Shown piece after piece: positions 27,285 through 36,745 of a DNA stretch of 64,000 bases. The stretch comes from Paludibacteraceae bacterium (GTDB lineage Bacteria; Bacteroidota; Bacteroidia; Bacteroidales; Paludibacteraceae): assembly GCA_017454915.1 (NCBI GenBank), contig JAFTCC010000065.1, positions 24,392-88,391 on the forward strand. The letters are read 5' to 3'. Position numbers and translations under genes: made by a program. Each line of letters opens with the position of its first letter. Within the stretch, counting starts at the first letter, position 1. Below the pieces are notes generated by a model. The model saw only the letters and a list, made by a program, of their open reading frames with translations, was not told the DNA's origin and did not search any database.

Positions 27285-28078
27285 ACCCATGAACGTACCT
27301 GCATCCCCCACTCTCTGCTCGTCAGTTCAGAGGTAAATGTGGACGGAGATATGGGAGGACCGACATGAATAAGAAAGTGGTTGCCACGCTGACGAAACAT
27401 CTCATCAACAAGATACATCATTTCGATGTTCACCTTAATGCGGAGCCGCTTACGCCATAAAGCCAAATTGTAAAAAAAGTCAGAGTTGCGTCCTTCAAAA
27501 TATAATGGAACAATCTTACGATTGTATTTTACAGCATTTTGAATGAAGTTTTTACGCCACTCCACATCCTGAATTATTCCATTAATTTTGCGAGAGCATG
27601 CTCCTGCCGGAAATGTGAGCAGATGATGCTGCGAAGAATACTCGTCGTGCATAATCCGTGACAATTCGCGACTCTGCATACCCACTTTGTTAATTGGCAA
27701 AAACAATTCTTTCAGACCATCTACAAACATCAGAAAATCATTAACGAACACACGTAAATTGCTATCATAACGATGGCAAAGCATCTGCATTATTACCATG
27801 CCGTCCATTCCCCCAAGTGGATGGTTGCTTACAAATAGCAACGGCTCGCTGTCAGAAGGCGGCAGATTTTCGATACCTACAAATTCAGCACTGACGCCAA
27901 ACTCAGAAAGCACACCGTCCAAAAACTCCACTCCATGCTTGTCGCCCACACGATCCAAGATCGCGTTCATATCGTCTTGATGCACAATACGCTTAAGATA
28001 GTTAACCAAAAATTGCGGCACCCAACGGCCCGGGAACTTCTGCGAAATAACAGCATCTATGTCAAAGTATTTGTTCAT
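27239..28078 (-). CDS. PlsC-like acyltransferase
   Basis: A 279-residue acyltransferase of the glycerolphosphate acyltransferase superfamily, with the NHPLGGMDG motif (NHxxxxD type) near residue 88 and the FPAGACSR region (FPEG-like) near residue 157. It has no strong membrane span. Related Bacteroidetes proteins acylate phospholipid precursors or amino-acid lipids. The GNAT partner that would mark the glycine-lipid pathway is not adjacent, so the substrate is open. Its 3' end overlaps the AddB-like gene tail-to-tail by 46 nt. Confidence 0.8.
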   Translation of the reverse strand: MNKYFDIDAVISQKFPGRWVPQFLVNYLKRIVHQDDMNAILDRVGDKHGVEFLDGVLSEFGVSAEFVGIENLPPSDSEPLLFVSNHPLGGMDGMVIMQMLCHRYDSNLRVFVNDFLMFVDGLKELFLPINKVGMQSRELSRIMHDEYSSQHHLLTFPAGACSRKINGIIQDVEWRKNFIQNAVKYNRKIVPLYFEGRNSDFFYNLALWRKRLRIKVNIEMMYLVDEMFRQRGNHFLIHVGPPISPSTFTSELTSREWGMQVRSWVYSLGERPQMLRKSQ

Positions 28079-28130
28079 AATAATTAGCTATTTAATACAA
28101 AATAGGTCATCGCAACTCTGATTTATATAC

Positions 28131-28161
28131 ACAAAGTTAACAATTTTACAACAAACAGCAA
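28131..28161 (-). promoter_or_regulatory. Promoter of the acyltransferase gene
   Basis: TTTG (28161-28158), a 19-nt spacer and TAACTTTG (28138-28131) match the consensus exactly. The leader is about 50 nt. Confidence 0.75.
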
Positions 28162-28270
28162 AGCCCTCACCCTACTTCACACCATATTGCCTCAAAAGAC
28201 AGAAACAGGCTATCAACAGCTGCACGAGATAGTCACAAATCCGTGTCACATCTTGCATTCATAATCCCAC

Positions 28271-28312
28271 AAAAGAAAACAGGATTTGCAATCGCACACC
28301 CTGTTTTCTTTT
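28271..28312 (-). terminator. Intrinsic terminator of the lysS-gpsA-pgi operon
   Basis: Arms AAAAGAAAACAGG and CCTGTTTTCTTTT (28271-28283 and 28300-28312) form a 13-bp stem that ends in T residues on the minus strand, 18 nt after the pgi stop. Confidence 0.85.
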
Positions 28313-28330
28313 GAAATTTTATGATAGCAA

Positions 28331-29668
28331 TCAAATTCTCGCTTTTATGGCGATTGACTCTGCTTCGTATCCGGGTTTGTCGAGCAATGCAAACATGTTT
28401 TTCTTGTATGCCTCAACACCAGGTTGGTTAAACGGATTGACACCGAGCACTATGCCCGAAATGCCGCAAGCACGTTCAAAGAAGTATATCAGTTGACCAA
28501 TATGATATTCGTCAAGGGCGTCAATGGTAATGCGGATATTAGGCACACCACCGTCAACGTGAGCAAGTTGGGTTCCAAGTTCTGCCATTTTATTGACCTC
28601 ATCTACACGTTTGCCCTCAAGGAAATTGAGCCCGTCAAGATTTTCATCATCATGAGGGAAAAGGAGCTTATGCTTAGGCGCCGCAACTGAAATGACGGTT
28701 TCAAACATCGAGCGTTCACCGTCTTGAATCCACTGACCCATCGAGTGCAAGTCGGTTGTGAAATCGACTGCAGCAGGGAAGATGCCTTTGTGGTCCTTAC
28801 CTTCCGACTCTCCGTAAAGTTGTTTCCACCATTCGTTCATATAGTGAAGTTTGGGTTGGAAGTTTGCAAGTATTTCTATCCGCTTACCATTTGCATATAA
28901 AGCGTTGCGAATAGCGGCATATTGTTCTGACGGATTTTCCTCGTACTTAACTTCAGCAGATGTCTGACGCTCCATGTCCACTGCACCTTTAACCAAAGCC
29001 TTGATGTCAAATCCGGCGCAAGCTATTGGCAATAGTCCAACAGGAGTGAGGACGGAGAAACGACCGCCAACATTGTCTGGAATTACGTATGACTTATATC
29101 CTTCCTTATCAGCTGTGGTGCGTGCCGCACCTTTTTTGGCATCAGTAACTGCTACAATTACTTTGCGGGCCTCTTCTTTTCCGCGCTGCTCTTCACATTG
29201 TTTTTTGAGCAGACGGAAAGCCAGTGCCGTTTCTGTTGTAGTGCCTGACTTGGAGATATTTATAACTCCAAATTTCTTGCCGCGAAGATATTCGGTGAGC
29301 TCGTACAAGTAGTCTTCGCCTATATTGTTACCGGCAAATAGAATGGTGGGCTCGTTTGCGCCTTTCGTAAGCCATTGAAAACTATTTGAGAGCGCATCAA
29401 TCACAGCCTTTGCGCCGAGATAAGATCCGCCTATGCCGGCTACAACGATAGCCTCACAGTTGGCGCGGAGAACATCTGCTGTATGTTGAACATCGTCAAG
29501 AAACTCGGGCGTGATTGATGACGGAAGGTGAAGCCAACCTACATAGTCATTACCAAGACATGTTTCTTCTTCGAGAGACTTTTGAGCAGATTTAACGGCC
29601 GGCTCAAGTTTTGCGACAGCATCGTCTGCAAGAAAGCACTGCGCTTTCGCAATATCAAGTTTAAGCAT
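28331..29668 (-). CDS. pgi: Glucose-6-phosphate isomerase
   Basis: The enzyme interconverts glucose-6-phosphate and fructose-6-phosphate. The 445-residue protein is of the shorter bacterial type. It shows [12 protein letters not shown], the phosphate-binding [12 protein letters not shown], the [12 protein letters not shown] segment and the C-terminal [16 protein letters not shown] with the catalytic Lys. It is the third gene of the conserved lysS-gpsA-pgi run and is followed by a terminator. Confidence 0.97.
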   Translation of the reverse strand: MLKLDIAKAQCFLADDAVAKLEPAVKSAQKSLEEETCLGNDYVGWLHLPSSITPEFLDDVQHTADVLRANCEAIVVAGIGGSYLGAKAVIDALSNSFQWLTKGANEPTILFAGNNIGEDYLYELTEYLRGKKFGVINISKSGTTTETALAFRLLKKQCEEQRGKEEARKVIVAVTDAKKGAARTTADKEGYKSYVIPDNVGGRFSVLTPVGLLPIACAGFDIKALVKGAVDMERQTSAEVKYEENPSEQYAAIRNALYANGKRIEILANFQPKLHYMNEWWKQLYGESEGKDHKGIFPAAVDFTTDLHSMGQWIQDGERSMFETVISVAAPKHKLLFPHDDENLDGLNFLEGKRVDEVNKMAELGTQLAHVDGGVPNIRITIDALDEYHIGQLIYFFERACGISGIVLGVNPFNQPGVEAYKKNMFALLDKPGYEAESIAIKARI

Positions 29669-29724
29669 ATTTTATATGGTGTTTAATAAGTAATTAATTG
29701 TTTTTTTCTTACTATTTGTAGGCA

Positions 29725-30723
29725 TTATGCAAGCTGCTCAGTGAGTCGCCTGATTTCTAATGTGGGCGAACTCCGCTCGTATAGGATATTATAAACAGCA
29801 TCAACAATCGGGATGTTAACCTGATATTTCTGGTTAAGTTCATGTATGCACTTAGTACCATAATAGCCTTCCGCAATCATTTCCATTTCCATCTGTGCCG
29901 TCTTAACGCTGTAGCCTTTGCCTATCATGTTACCAAACAGTCTATTACGGCTAAATTTGGAATAAGCTGTGACAATCAGGTCACCCAGATATGCCGATTC
30001 GTTGATGTTGCGGTGCAATGGCATTATAGCGTTTGAGAAACGGTTCATTTCTTGTGAAGCGTTGCTTATGAGCACAGCAATGAAGTTGTCGCCATATTTC
30101 AGACCATGGCAGATGCCGGCAGCAATAGCGTAAATGTTTTTCATCACAGATGAGTACTCAAGTCCGTCTACGTCATCCGACACTGCGGTTTTTACGTATG
30201 GTGTGGCAAAACGCTGCGACATATCACGAGCCTGCTCACGATCTACGCAACCGATTGTGAGGTATGAAAGCCGCTCAAAAGCAACTTCCTCGGCATGGCA
30301 CGGACCGGCTATCACACCAATGTTTTCCATCGGAACGCCATAATAGTAGTGAAGATAGTCAGACACGATCATATTCTCGTCAGGAACCATCCCCTTGATG
30401 GCGCTGAATACAATCTTCCTGTTTATCTTGCGGCGCAGTTTCTTCAGATGGCTCTTGAGAAACGGCGAGGGTACGGCAAGAACCAGTATGTCGCTGTCGC
30501 GCACCACATCATTGATGTTGTTGGTGAAGTTTATCCGAGACGTGTCAAACTTGGTGGCAGTAAGATATGAGGGGTTTTTGCTCAATCTAATAAAATCATC
30601 AATTTGGTCTTGACGCCTCATATACCAATTTATCGTTGGATGTTTTACCAACAGGATTTTTGCAAGTGCCGTAGCCCAGCTGCCACCGCCAAGCACCGCC
30701 ACTTTTTTTGAGAAGTCACACAT
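29725..30723 (-). CDS. gpsA: Glycerol-3-phosphate dehydrogenase (NAD(P)+)
   Basis: GpsA reduces dihydroxyacetone phosphate to glycerol-3-phosphate for phospholipid synthesis. The 332-residue protein carries the Rossmann motif VLGGGSWATALAKIL at residue 10, the GPCHAEEVAFERL region and the catalytic Lys in SVMKNIYAIAAG. It lies 42 nt downstream of lysS and 56 nt upstream of pgi on the same strand. Confidence 0.96.
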   Translation of the reverse strand: MCDFSKKVAVLGGGSWATALAKILLVKHPTINWYMRRQDQIDDFIRLSKNPSYLTATKFDTSRINFTNNINDVVRDSDILVLAVPSPFLKSHLKKLRRKINRKIVFSAIKGMVPDENMIVSDYLHYYYGVPMENIGVIAGPCHAEEVAFERLSYLTIGCVDREQARDMSQRFATPYVKTAVSDDVDGLEYSSVMKNIYAIAAGICHGLKYGDNFIAVLISNASQEMNRFSNAIMPLHRNINESAYLGDLIVTAYSKFSRNRLFGNMIGKGYSVKTAQMEMEMIAEGYYGTKCIHELNQKYQVNIPIVDAVYNILYERSSPTLEIRRLTEQLA

Positions 30724-30765
30724 AGGATATGTTTTTACCTAATTATCTATGTTCTTTTTCATGTT

Positions 30766-32265
30766 TTAGATTTCTGGCCTCATCGTGGGAAACAGGAGAA
30801 CTTCCTGAATCGCGGTCTGACCAGTGAGCAGCATCGTAAGACGGTCAATGCCTATGCCTATGCCGGCTGTGGGAGGCATACCATATTGCAAACTCTGAAC
30901 GAAATCGCGGTCGATGAACATGGCCTCGTCATCACCTTTTTCACTCAATCGGAGTTGCTCTTTGAAGCGTTCTTCCTGATCTATCGGATCATTGAGCTCG
31001 GAATAGGCGTTAGCCACTTCTTTGCCATTTATCATAAGCTCAAAGCGCTCTGTAAGCCCAGGCTTTGAACGATGCATTTTGGTCAGAGGGGACATCTCGA
31101 CAGGATAGTCGATGATGAATGTGGGCTGCACGAATGTGCCTTCACAATACTCGCCGAAAATCTCATCTATCATCTTGCCCTTACCCATCGTGTTGTCGGC
31201 GTCTATATGCAGTTTGTGGCATATCTCGCGGATTTCGTCTTCCGACTTTTCATTGAGGTCGTATCCTGTCTTTTCTTTAATCGCATCAAGAATAGGCAAA
31301 CGACGGAACGGGGCTTTGAGCGAAATCTGCTTACCATCTATTTCTATGTCCGTCGAACCGTTTACCGCTATTGCTATACGTTCAAGCATCTGCTCTGTAA
31401 ACGTCATCATCCAATTATAATCCTTATACTGCACATAGAGTTCTATGCAGGTGAACTCGGGGTTGTGTGTTCGGTCCATGCCCTCGTTGCGGAAGTTGCG
31501 TCCGATTTCATAGACACCCTCAAAGCCTCCAACAATAAGCCTTTTGAGATACAGTTCGGTGGCGATACGCATATATAAATCCACATCAAGCGCATTGTGA
31601 TGGGTGATAAACGGACGTGCCGATGCACCGCCGGGTATTGGCTGAAGAATTGGAGTCTCAACCTCGGTGTAGCCTGCCTCATCAAGTATGTGCCTCATCG
31701 TTGAAATTATTTTTGCGCGCTTGATGAAACGCTCACGCACACCGTCGTTAACCACGAGGTCAAGGTCGCGGTGGCGATAACGCTGCTCTGGGTCGTTAAA
31801 ACCATCGTAAGCAACACCGTCTTTATACTTAACGATAGGCAGAGGCCTAAGGCTTTTGGAGAGAAGTGTCAGCGCTTTGGCATGAACACTTATCTCACCA
31901 GTTTGAGTCTTAAAAACAAAACCCTTGATACCGATAAAGTCACCGATATCAAGGAGCTTCTTGAACACAACATTATACAATTCGGGCTGCTCGTCAGTGC
32001 TGATGTCATCACGACTAACATAACACTGTATCCTGCCCTTGCTGTCCTGAAGTTCTATAAATGACGCCTTACCCATAATGCGACGGCTCATCAGCCTACC
32101 GGCTATTGAAACCTCACGGGGTGCGGCGGTCTCATCAAATTCGTTCTTAATGTCTAAAGAATAAGCATTAACGGCATATTCCTGTGCAGGATATGGGTTT
32201 ATGCCCATTGCTTTTATTTGCGCTAAACTTTGGCGGCGCACTAATTCTTGTTCGTTTAATTCCAT
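30766..32265 (-). CDS. lysS: Lysyl-tRNA synthetase, class II
   Basis: LysS charges tRNA-Lys. The 499-residue protein has an N-terminal OB-fold anticodon domain (about 50-150) and a class II catalytic core with motif 2 (FRNEGMDRTHNPEFTCIELY) and motif 3 (GIGIGIDRLTMLLTG). Its length is close to that of E. coli LysS. A TATCTTTG -7 box lies about 85 nt upstream. The leader can form a GTTGTT/AACAAC hairpin but shows no T-box signature. Confidence 0.97.
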   Translation of the reverse strand: MELNEQELVRRQSLAQIKAMGINPYPAQEYAVNAYSLDIKNEFDETAAPREVSIAGRLMSRRIMGKASFIELQDSKGRIQCYVSRDDISTDEQPELYNVVFKKLLDIGDFIGIKGFVFKTQTGEISVHAKALTLLSKSLRPLPIVKYKDGVAYDGFNDPEQRYRHRDLDLVVNDGVRERFIKRAKIISTMRHILDEAGYTEVETPILQPIPGGASARPFITHHNALDVDLYMRIATELYLKRLIVGGFEGVYEIGRNFRNEGMDRTHNPEFTCIELYVQYKDYNWMMTFTEQMLERIAIAVNGSTDIEIDGKQISLKAPFRRLPILDAIKEKTGYDLNEKSEDEIREICHKLHIDADNTMGKGKMIDEIFGEYCEGTFVQPTFIIDYPVEMSPLTKMHRSKPGLTERFELMINGKEVANAYSELNDPIDQEERFKEQLRLSEKGDDEAMFIDRDFVQSLQYGMPPTAGIGIGIDRLTMLLTGQTAIQEVLLFPTMRPEI

Positions 32266-32350
32266 AAAATAGTTAGTTAATCCGGCCTATGTCTTTCCAC
32301 AAAAAACAAAGCCGTTGTTCAACAAATAACAACCGCATTTTTCATCAGTG

Positions 32351-32358
32351 CAAAGATA
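32351..32358 (-). promoter_or_regulatory. -7 box of lysS
   Basis: TATCTTTG on the minus strand would give a leader of about 80 nt. No -33 element was found at the right spacing. Confidence 0.5.
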
Positions 32359-32398
32359 CAAAAAAAAAACGCAATAACGCGATTTTTCTACTCACTCA

Positions 32399-33298
32399 TT
32401 ATTCATTTTTAAGTAACTTTTTTGTCACATTAATTTTGTCCTCATCTAATTGGGCCTGTAATTGTTTAATTGTCGGGAAATTGGTTTCGCGCCTTATCAG
32501 ACACACCGGCTCTACCTCAACAATTTCACCATACAGATTGCGCGGGTTTTCCCAGTCTATTATATGCACTTCTATTGATGTGCCGAAATGCGTGAGTTTG
32601 AAGGTTGGACGGCATCCTATATTCAGCATCGCCGCCATCGGATGTGGCATATCAATCGTTTTAGCCCAGCAGGCGTAAACACCATTATGAGGCAGTAACT
32701 GAGCATTGTCAACCGACAGGTTGGCTGTTGGGAACCCTATCTTTGTCCCATTGTGGTAACCATGCTCCACACTTCCTGAAAAAACAAATGGCCGCCCCAA
32801 AAGCGCTGCGGCACTCATAAAATCCGAATTTATAATCTGCTGACGAATCAGCGTGGATGAGACGTCTGTGCCTTCATAACGCGTTGCCATAACAGCCTCA
32901 ACACCAAGCTCACCGCATATTTTATCATAATAACTAAAGTTACTTATATTGTCTGAACCGAACCTGTTGTTGAACCCTATGAGCAACAATTCTGCCCCAA
33001 CCTGCTCGCGAATTACATCACGCACGAATTCGCGAGCCGTCATTTTCGACATCTCGCTGTTAAAGTCCAAAACAATAACATCGTCAACATACTGCTTGAG
33101 CAGCTCTATGCGTTCAGTGAGCGGACAAATGCAACGAGGAGCCTTATCGGGCGAAAACACTTTTGATGGATGCTGACGAAAAGTAACGGCAACAGATTTG
33201 ATGCCGCGACTTTGAGCTATGGCCCGTAACTGGCGAAGAAGGTGTTGGTGTCCTATGTGGACACCGTCATAAAAACCTATTGAAACTGCACAGCCCAT
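32399..33298 (-). CDS. ribF: Riboflavin kinase / FAD synthetase
   Basis: This bifunctional enzyme makes FMN and FAD. Of 299 residues, the N-terminal adenylyltransferase domain starts with SIGFYDGVHIGHQHLLRQ, and the C-terminal flavokinase domain contains GFPTANLSV and NGVYACW. Its ATG overlaps the stop of dnaJ by 1 nt, so it is read as the last gene of grpE-dnaJ-ribF. Confidence 0.95.
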   Translation of the reverse strand: MGCAVSIGFYDGVHIGHQHLLRQLRAIAQSRGIKSVAVTFRQHPSKVFSPDKAPRCICPLTERIELLKQYVDDVIVLDFNSEMSKMTAREFVRDVIREQVGAELLLIGFNNRFGSDNISNFSYYDKICGELGVEAVMATRYEGTDVSSTLIRQQIINSDFMSAAALLGRPFVFSGSVEHGYHNGTKIGFPTANLSVDNAQLLPHNGVYACWAKTIDMPHPMAAMLNIGCRPTFKLTHFGTSIEVHIIDWENPRNLYGEIVEVEPVCLIRRETNFPTIKQLQAQLDEDKINVTKKLLKNE

Positions 33299-34443
33299 TA
33301 ACCGAAGATGCCTCCGAAGTTAAAGAAGTTATTCTGCTTGTCTCTGTCTTTAGGATTGATGTTAGGAGACTTGGCAAGGTTTTCTATCACCTTCAGTTCG
33401 TCCCTGTTGAGGTGCTCAGGAATGTACACATTTATTTTAATGAGTTCATCGCCTCGGCCGTATGAGTTGTAGATTGGCAAGCCTTTCCCCCTCAACCTCA
33501 ACACCTTTCCGGGTTGTGTTCCTGCTGGAATCGTAATTTTAGCCTTGCCGTCCACTGTCGGGATTTCCACCTGACCGCCAAGTATAGCTGTAGGCATAGG
33601 CAGCAGCAGATTATAAACCAAGTCATTGTCCATTCTCATGAGTTGCTCGTCCTCAATCTCCTCAAAATAAACAAGCAAATCACCTGGAACTCCGCCACGT
33701 GGTGCGGCATTGCCTTTGCCCCGCAGCTGCAACTGCATTCCGTTCATCACACCTTGGGGAACGGGAATTGTAATCACGTCCTCACCCCTGACAAGACCTT
33801 GACCATGACAATGCGGGCAGGGGTTCTTAACTGTCTTGCCTTCGCCATGACAGTCCGGACATGGACTTTGGGTCTGCATGCGTCCAAGCATAGTCTGACG
33901 AACGCTAACAACATAACCGCGCCCGTTACACGTACGGCAAGTCTCAACCTGACCGTCGCTTGAGCCTGTGCCATGACAATGCTCGCAGACTACATTTTTC
34001 TGGACTTTGATTTTCTTTTCTGCGCCCTCGTTAATGTCTTTGAGCGACACTTTCACTTTAACGCGCAAGTTCGTGCCACGAGGCTGAGCAGAGCCACCTC
34101 CTCTTGACGAGCGGCCGCCGAAAAACTCCTCAAAACCGCCGAAACCGCCACCGTTAAACAGATCGCCGAACATGCTGAATATGTCGTCAACATTCATCTG
34201 CTGGGCACCTGCACCTCCTACTCCGGCAAAGCCGAATTGGTCATATTTGGCACGCTTATCGGCATCAGAAAGCACACTATATGCCTCTGCTGCTTCTTTG
34301 AACTTTTCTTCTGCCTGCTTATCACCAGGATTTTTATCAGGGTGATACTGAATCGCAAGTTTGCGGTAGGCTTTCTTTATTTCGTCGGCGCTCGCGGTTT
34401 TGTTCACACCAAGTACCTCATAATAATCTCTCTTTTCTGCCAT
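33298..34443 (-). CDS. dnaJ: Chaperone DnaJ
   Basis: This is the Hsp40 co-chaperone that stimulates DnaK. Of 381 residues, the J domain (1-70) has the HPD motif in [10 protein letters not shown] Gly/Phe-rich segment follows at about 75-130. Four CxxCxGxG zinc repeats start at about residue 150 ([33 protein letters not shown]), and two substrate-binding beta domains close the protein. It lies 12 nt downstream of grpE. Confidence 0.98.
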   Translation of the reverse strand: MAEKRDYYEVLGVNKTASADEIKKAYRKLAIQYHPDKNPGDKQAEEKFKEAAEAYSVLSDADKRAKYDQFGFAGVGGAGAQQMNVDDIFSMFGDLFNGGGFGGFEEFFGGRSSRGGGSAQPRGTNLRVKVKVSLKDINEGAEKKIKVQKNVVCEHCHGTGSSDGQVETCRTCNGRGYVVSVRQTMLGRMQTQSPCPDCHGEGKTVKNPCPHCHGQGLVRGEDVITIPVPQGVMNGMQLQLRGKGNAAPRGGVPGDLLVYFEEIEDEQLMRMDNDLVYNLLLPMPTAILGGQVEIPTVDGKAKITIPAGTQPGKVLRLRGKGLPIYNSYGRGDELIKINVYIPEHLNRDELKVIENLAKSPNINPKDRDKQNNFFNFGGIFG

Positions 34444-34455
34444 ATCAAATGTTTT

Positions 34456-35043
34456 TTATTGTCCCACAACAACTTTTGCATGCCGGATTACTGTGTCCCC
34501 ATGCTTATAGCCGCGTGTCGTGCAGTCTATTATCTTGTTTTTCTGTTCCTCGCTTTGGGCTGGCAACACTGCTATTGCCTCATGAAGATTGGTATCAAAG
34601 TCGGCATTGGCGGTTTCTATGGCTTCCACGCCATTTTTCCGCAGATAGTCTATAAATTTCTTATAAATCAGACTGATACCCTCTTTTACGGCCTCTATGT
34701 CGGTGGCACTTTCCACTGACACTATGGCGCGCTCCAAATCATCTATCACAGGAAGCATGTCGCGGAAAAAGCCGTCGGCTACTACATTCTTAATAGCGGC
34801 CAATTCTGCTGTTTTTTTCTTGCGGAAATTATCAAACTCTGCCATCATGCGCAGTTTCTCGTCTTTCAGCGAGGCGACTTGAGCCTCTAATTCTGCGATT
34901 CGTTCTGCCATTTTTGTCACCTCATCCACATCATCCTCAATTGCGACGTTTTCGCCGCACGATTCTTCTGGTGAGTTGTCAAGGATTTCCTCATTAAGAT
35001 TTTCGTCTTCGTTAATTTGCTGATTTATATTTTCTTCATCCAT
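34456..35043 (-). CDS. grpE: Nucleotide exchange factor GrpE
   Basis: GrpE releases ADP from DnaK. The 195-residue protein has an acidic, disordered N-terminus (about 1-40), a long coiled coil (VTKMAERIAELEAQVASLKD), and the beta-wing domain ending in GYKHGDTVIRHAKVVVGQ, which is the family signature. It is the first gene of grpE-dnaJ-ribF. No CIRCE element or exact promoter box was found in the 105-nt upstream gap. Confidence 0.97.
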   Translation of the reverse strand: MDEENINQQINEDENLNEEILDNSPEESCGENVAIEDDVDEVTKMAERIAELEAQVASLKDEKLRMMAEFDNFRKKKTAELAAIKNVVADGFFRDMLPVIDDLERAIVSVESATDIEAVKEGISLIYKKFIDYLRKNGVEAIETANADFDTNLHEAIAVLPAQSEEQKNKIIDCTTRGYKHGDTVIRHAKVVVGQ

Positions 35044-35148
35044 AATTAGTAAAGTTTTTGTTTATTTGTTTAAGCGTTAAATATATGTTTTTGGCAAATA
35101 GACGCCACATGTGTTAGTCAAAATTTTTGCCAAAGTTCACATGGCATA

Positions 35149-35742
35149 TTAACTGACACTTTGGCATATTTCATATTGACCGTTAAGCCATTGTGCAAAA
35201 ACAGATTCGCTGCTTTGTGGAATAGACACTTCAGCCGAAATGGTCTGGTCTCCATACTCCATGCGCTCAAGTTTGCCACCCACCTGCTGCACTTTGTTTA
35301 TTACTGCTTGCATTGACGTATAAGGATATGAGATGCGGAATGTCGCAAATGGTTCATACGATATTATCTCCGCTTCCTGCAGCGCAAGTTCGGTAGCTGT
35401 CCGATAGGCATTTATCAGACCTGGCGTACCGAGCAGAACTCCTCCAAAATATCTGACCACAACAACCAGAATATCTGATAGTTGCCGCTTAATGATTTGG
35501 TTCAATATCGGTTTGCCTGCTGTGCCCGAGGGTTCACCATCATCGTTGGAGCGCTCGGTGCGACTCGGTTCGTTCAACACGTATGCAAAGCATACATGAC
35601 GCGCGTCATGAAATTTGTTGCGGTAACCGTCTATCAACTCTTTGGCGGCTTCTGCACTGCGCACATGATGAGCAAAGGCGAGAAAACGGCTTCCTCGGTC
35701 TTTGAACTGCGACGACACAGGTGAAGAAATCGAATAGTACAT
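35149..35742 (-). CDS. YigZ/IMPACT family protein
   Basis: A 197-residue cytosolic protein with the UPF0029/IMPACT N-terminal domain: FKDRGSRFLAFAHHV near residue 13, the NDDGEPSGTAGKPIL signature near residue 75, and VVVRYFGGVLLGTPGL. A ferredoxin-like C-terminal domain follows. The family is conserved, and a link to translation or stress control is known for its eukaryotic members. The bacterial role is unclear. It lies 4 nt after the glycosyltransferase stop. Confidence 0.9.
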   Translation of the reverse strand: MYYSISSPVSSQFKDRGSRFLAFAHHVRSAEAAKELIDGYRNKFHDARHVCFAYVLNEPSRTERSNDDGEPSGTAGKPILNQIIKRQLSDILVVVVRYFGGVLLGTPGLINAYRTATELALQEAEIISYEPFATFRISYPYTSMQAVINKVQQVGGKLERMEYGDQTISAEVSIPQSSESVFAQWLNGQYEICQSVS

Positions 35743-35746
35743 AGGG

Positions 35747-36745
35747 CTATACCGTTTTGTGAATCAGAAAATGGTCTACCAACACTGAACGCCTTGTCCA
35801 GCCCAAAGGCCGGCGCACCAAAGTTTTACTTATATTATTAATGCGGTCTTCCGCAAAACTTTTTTTCATTTTATGGTACTCTATTCGCGCGTTATACACC
35901 GCTCGGGCGTTTTGCCGCTCACCTTTCAGAAGCATCACTGCAAGTGCCAAATAATCAAGGACAAATCTCACCATCATAATTAGGAAGAAATAGCGCGAAT
36001 GTGCATTTTTGTATATCATCAGAAGGTTGTTGCGGAAGTTGAGATACGTCTTGCGCGGGTTGTCGTAAGGTAAAGACGCTCCCCCATAGTGCCACACCTT
36101 TGACTGCGGAACAACATAAATCTCCATTCCGCGCGCCTTAAGCCGCCAGCATAGGTCTATTTCCTCCATGTGCGCAAAAAAACGGGCGTCAAGACCGCCG
36201 TTTTGCAAGTACGCCGAGCGACGGATGCAGAGGCATGCGCCTGATGCCCAAAAAATCGGTTCTACGGTGTCATATTGACCCTCATCCGACGCAACTTTGT
36301 CAAGCCTTCTGCCACGACAATATGGATAGCAAAACAGGTCTAACAATCCTCCTGCGGCACCGGCGTGCTCAAACATATTAGGCTCTCTGAAAGACAGTAT
36401 TTTGGGCTGCACTGCGGCTACCTCATCGTGCTGATCAAGATAACTTATCAACGGCTCAAGCCAACCCTCGCTTACACTTACATCGCTGTTAAGCAAGACA
36501 ACATACTCAGCTTCAACCTGCTTTATTGCGATGTTATAACCTTGCGCAAAACCATAGTTGGCATCTAATCTGACTACTTCAACAGACTCATACTGCTCCG
36601 CATATTCTGCAGAGCCGTCTGTCGAGGCATTGTCTGCCACTATTATTCTTGCCGTGGTGGAAGGGGTGTGCTCAACCACTGACGGAAGATACTTAGGCAA
36701 AACGTCCGCTCCATTCCAGTTCAGTATTATGACAGCAGTTTTCAT
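35747..36745 (-). CDS. Family 2 glycosyltransferase, rhamnosyl type
   Basis: A 332-residue GT2 enzyme: the N-terminal TAVIILNWNGADVLPKYL, VADNASTDGSAEY and the LLNSDV metal motif, then the WASGACLCIRRSAYL and EEIDLCWRLKARG (ED-type catalytic) segments common to rhamnosyltransferase-like WbbL proteins. The C-terminal part has a short hydrophobic stretch. Its start overlaps the stop of the PBP1A gene by 4 nt, so it is co-transcribed with a peptidoglycan polymerase. Confidence 0.88.
   Translation of the reverse strand: MKTAVIILNWNGADVLPKYLPSVVEHTPSTTARIIVADNASTDGSAEYAEQYESVEVVRLDANYGFAQGYNIAIKQVEAEYVVLLNSDVSVSEGWLEPLISYLDQHDEVAAVQPKILSFREPNMFEHAGAAGGLLDLFCYPYCRGRRLDKVASDEGQYDTVEPIFWASGACLCIRRSAYLQNGGLDARFFAHMEEIDLCWRLKARGMEIYVVPQSKVWHYGGASLPYDNPRKTYLNFRNNLLMIYKNAHSRYFFLIMMVRFVLDYLALAVMLLKGERQNARAVYNARIEYHKMKKSFAEDRINNISKTLVRRPLGWTRRSVLVDHFLIHKTV

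Noticed and set aside
32266..32398. Possible T-box or riboswitch in the lysS leader
   Set aside because: Only a small hairpin is present; no T-box sequence or specifier stem was seen.
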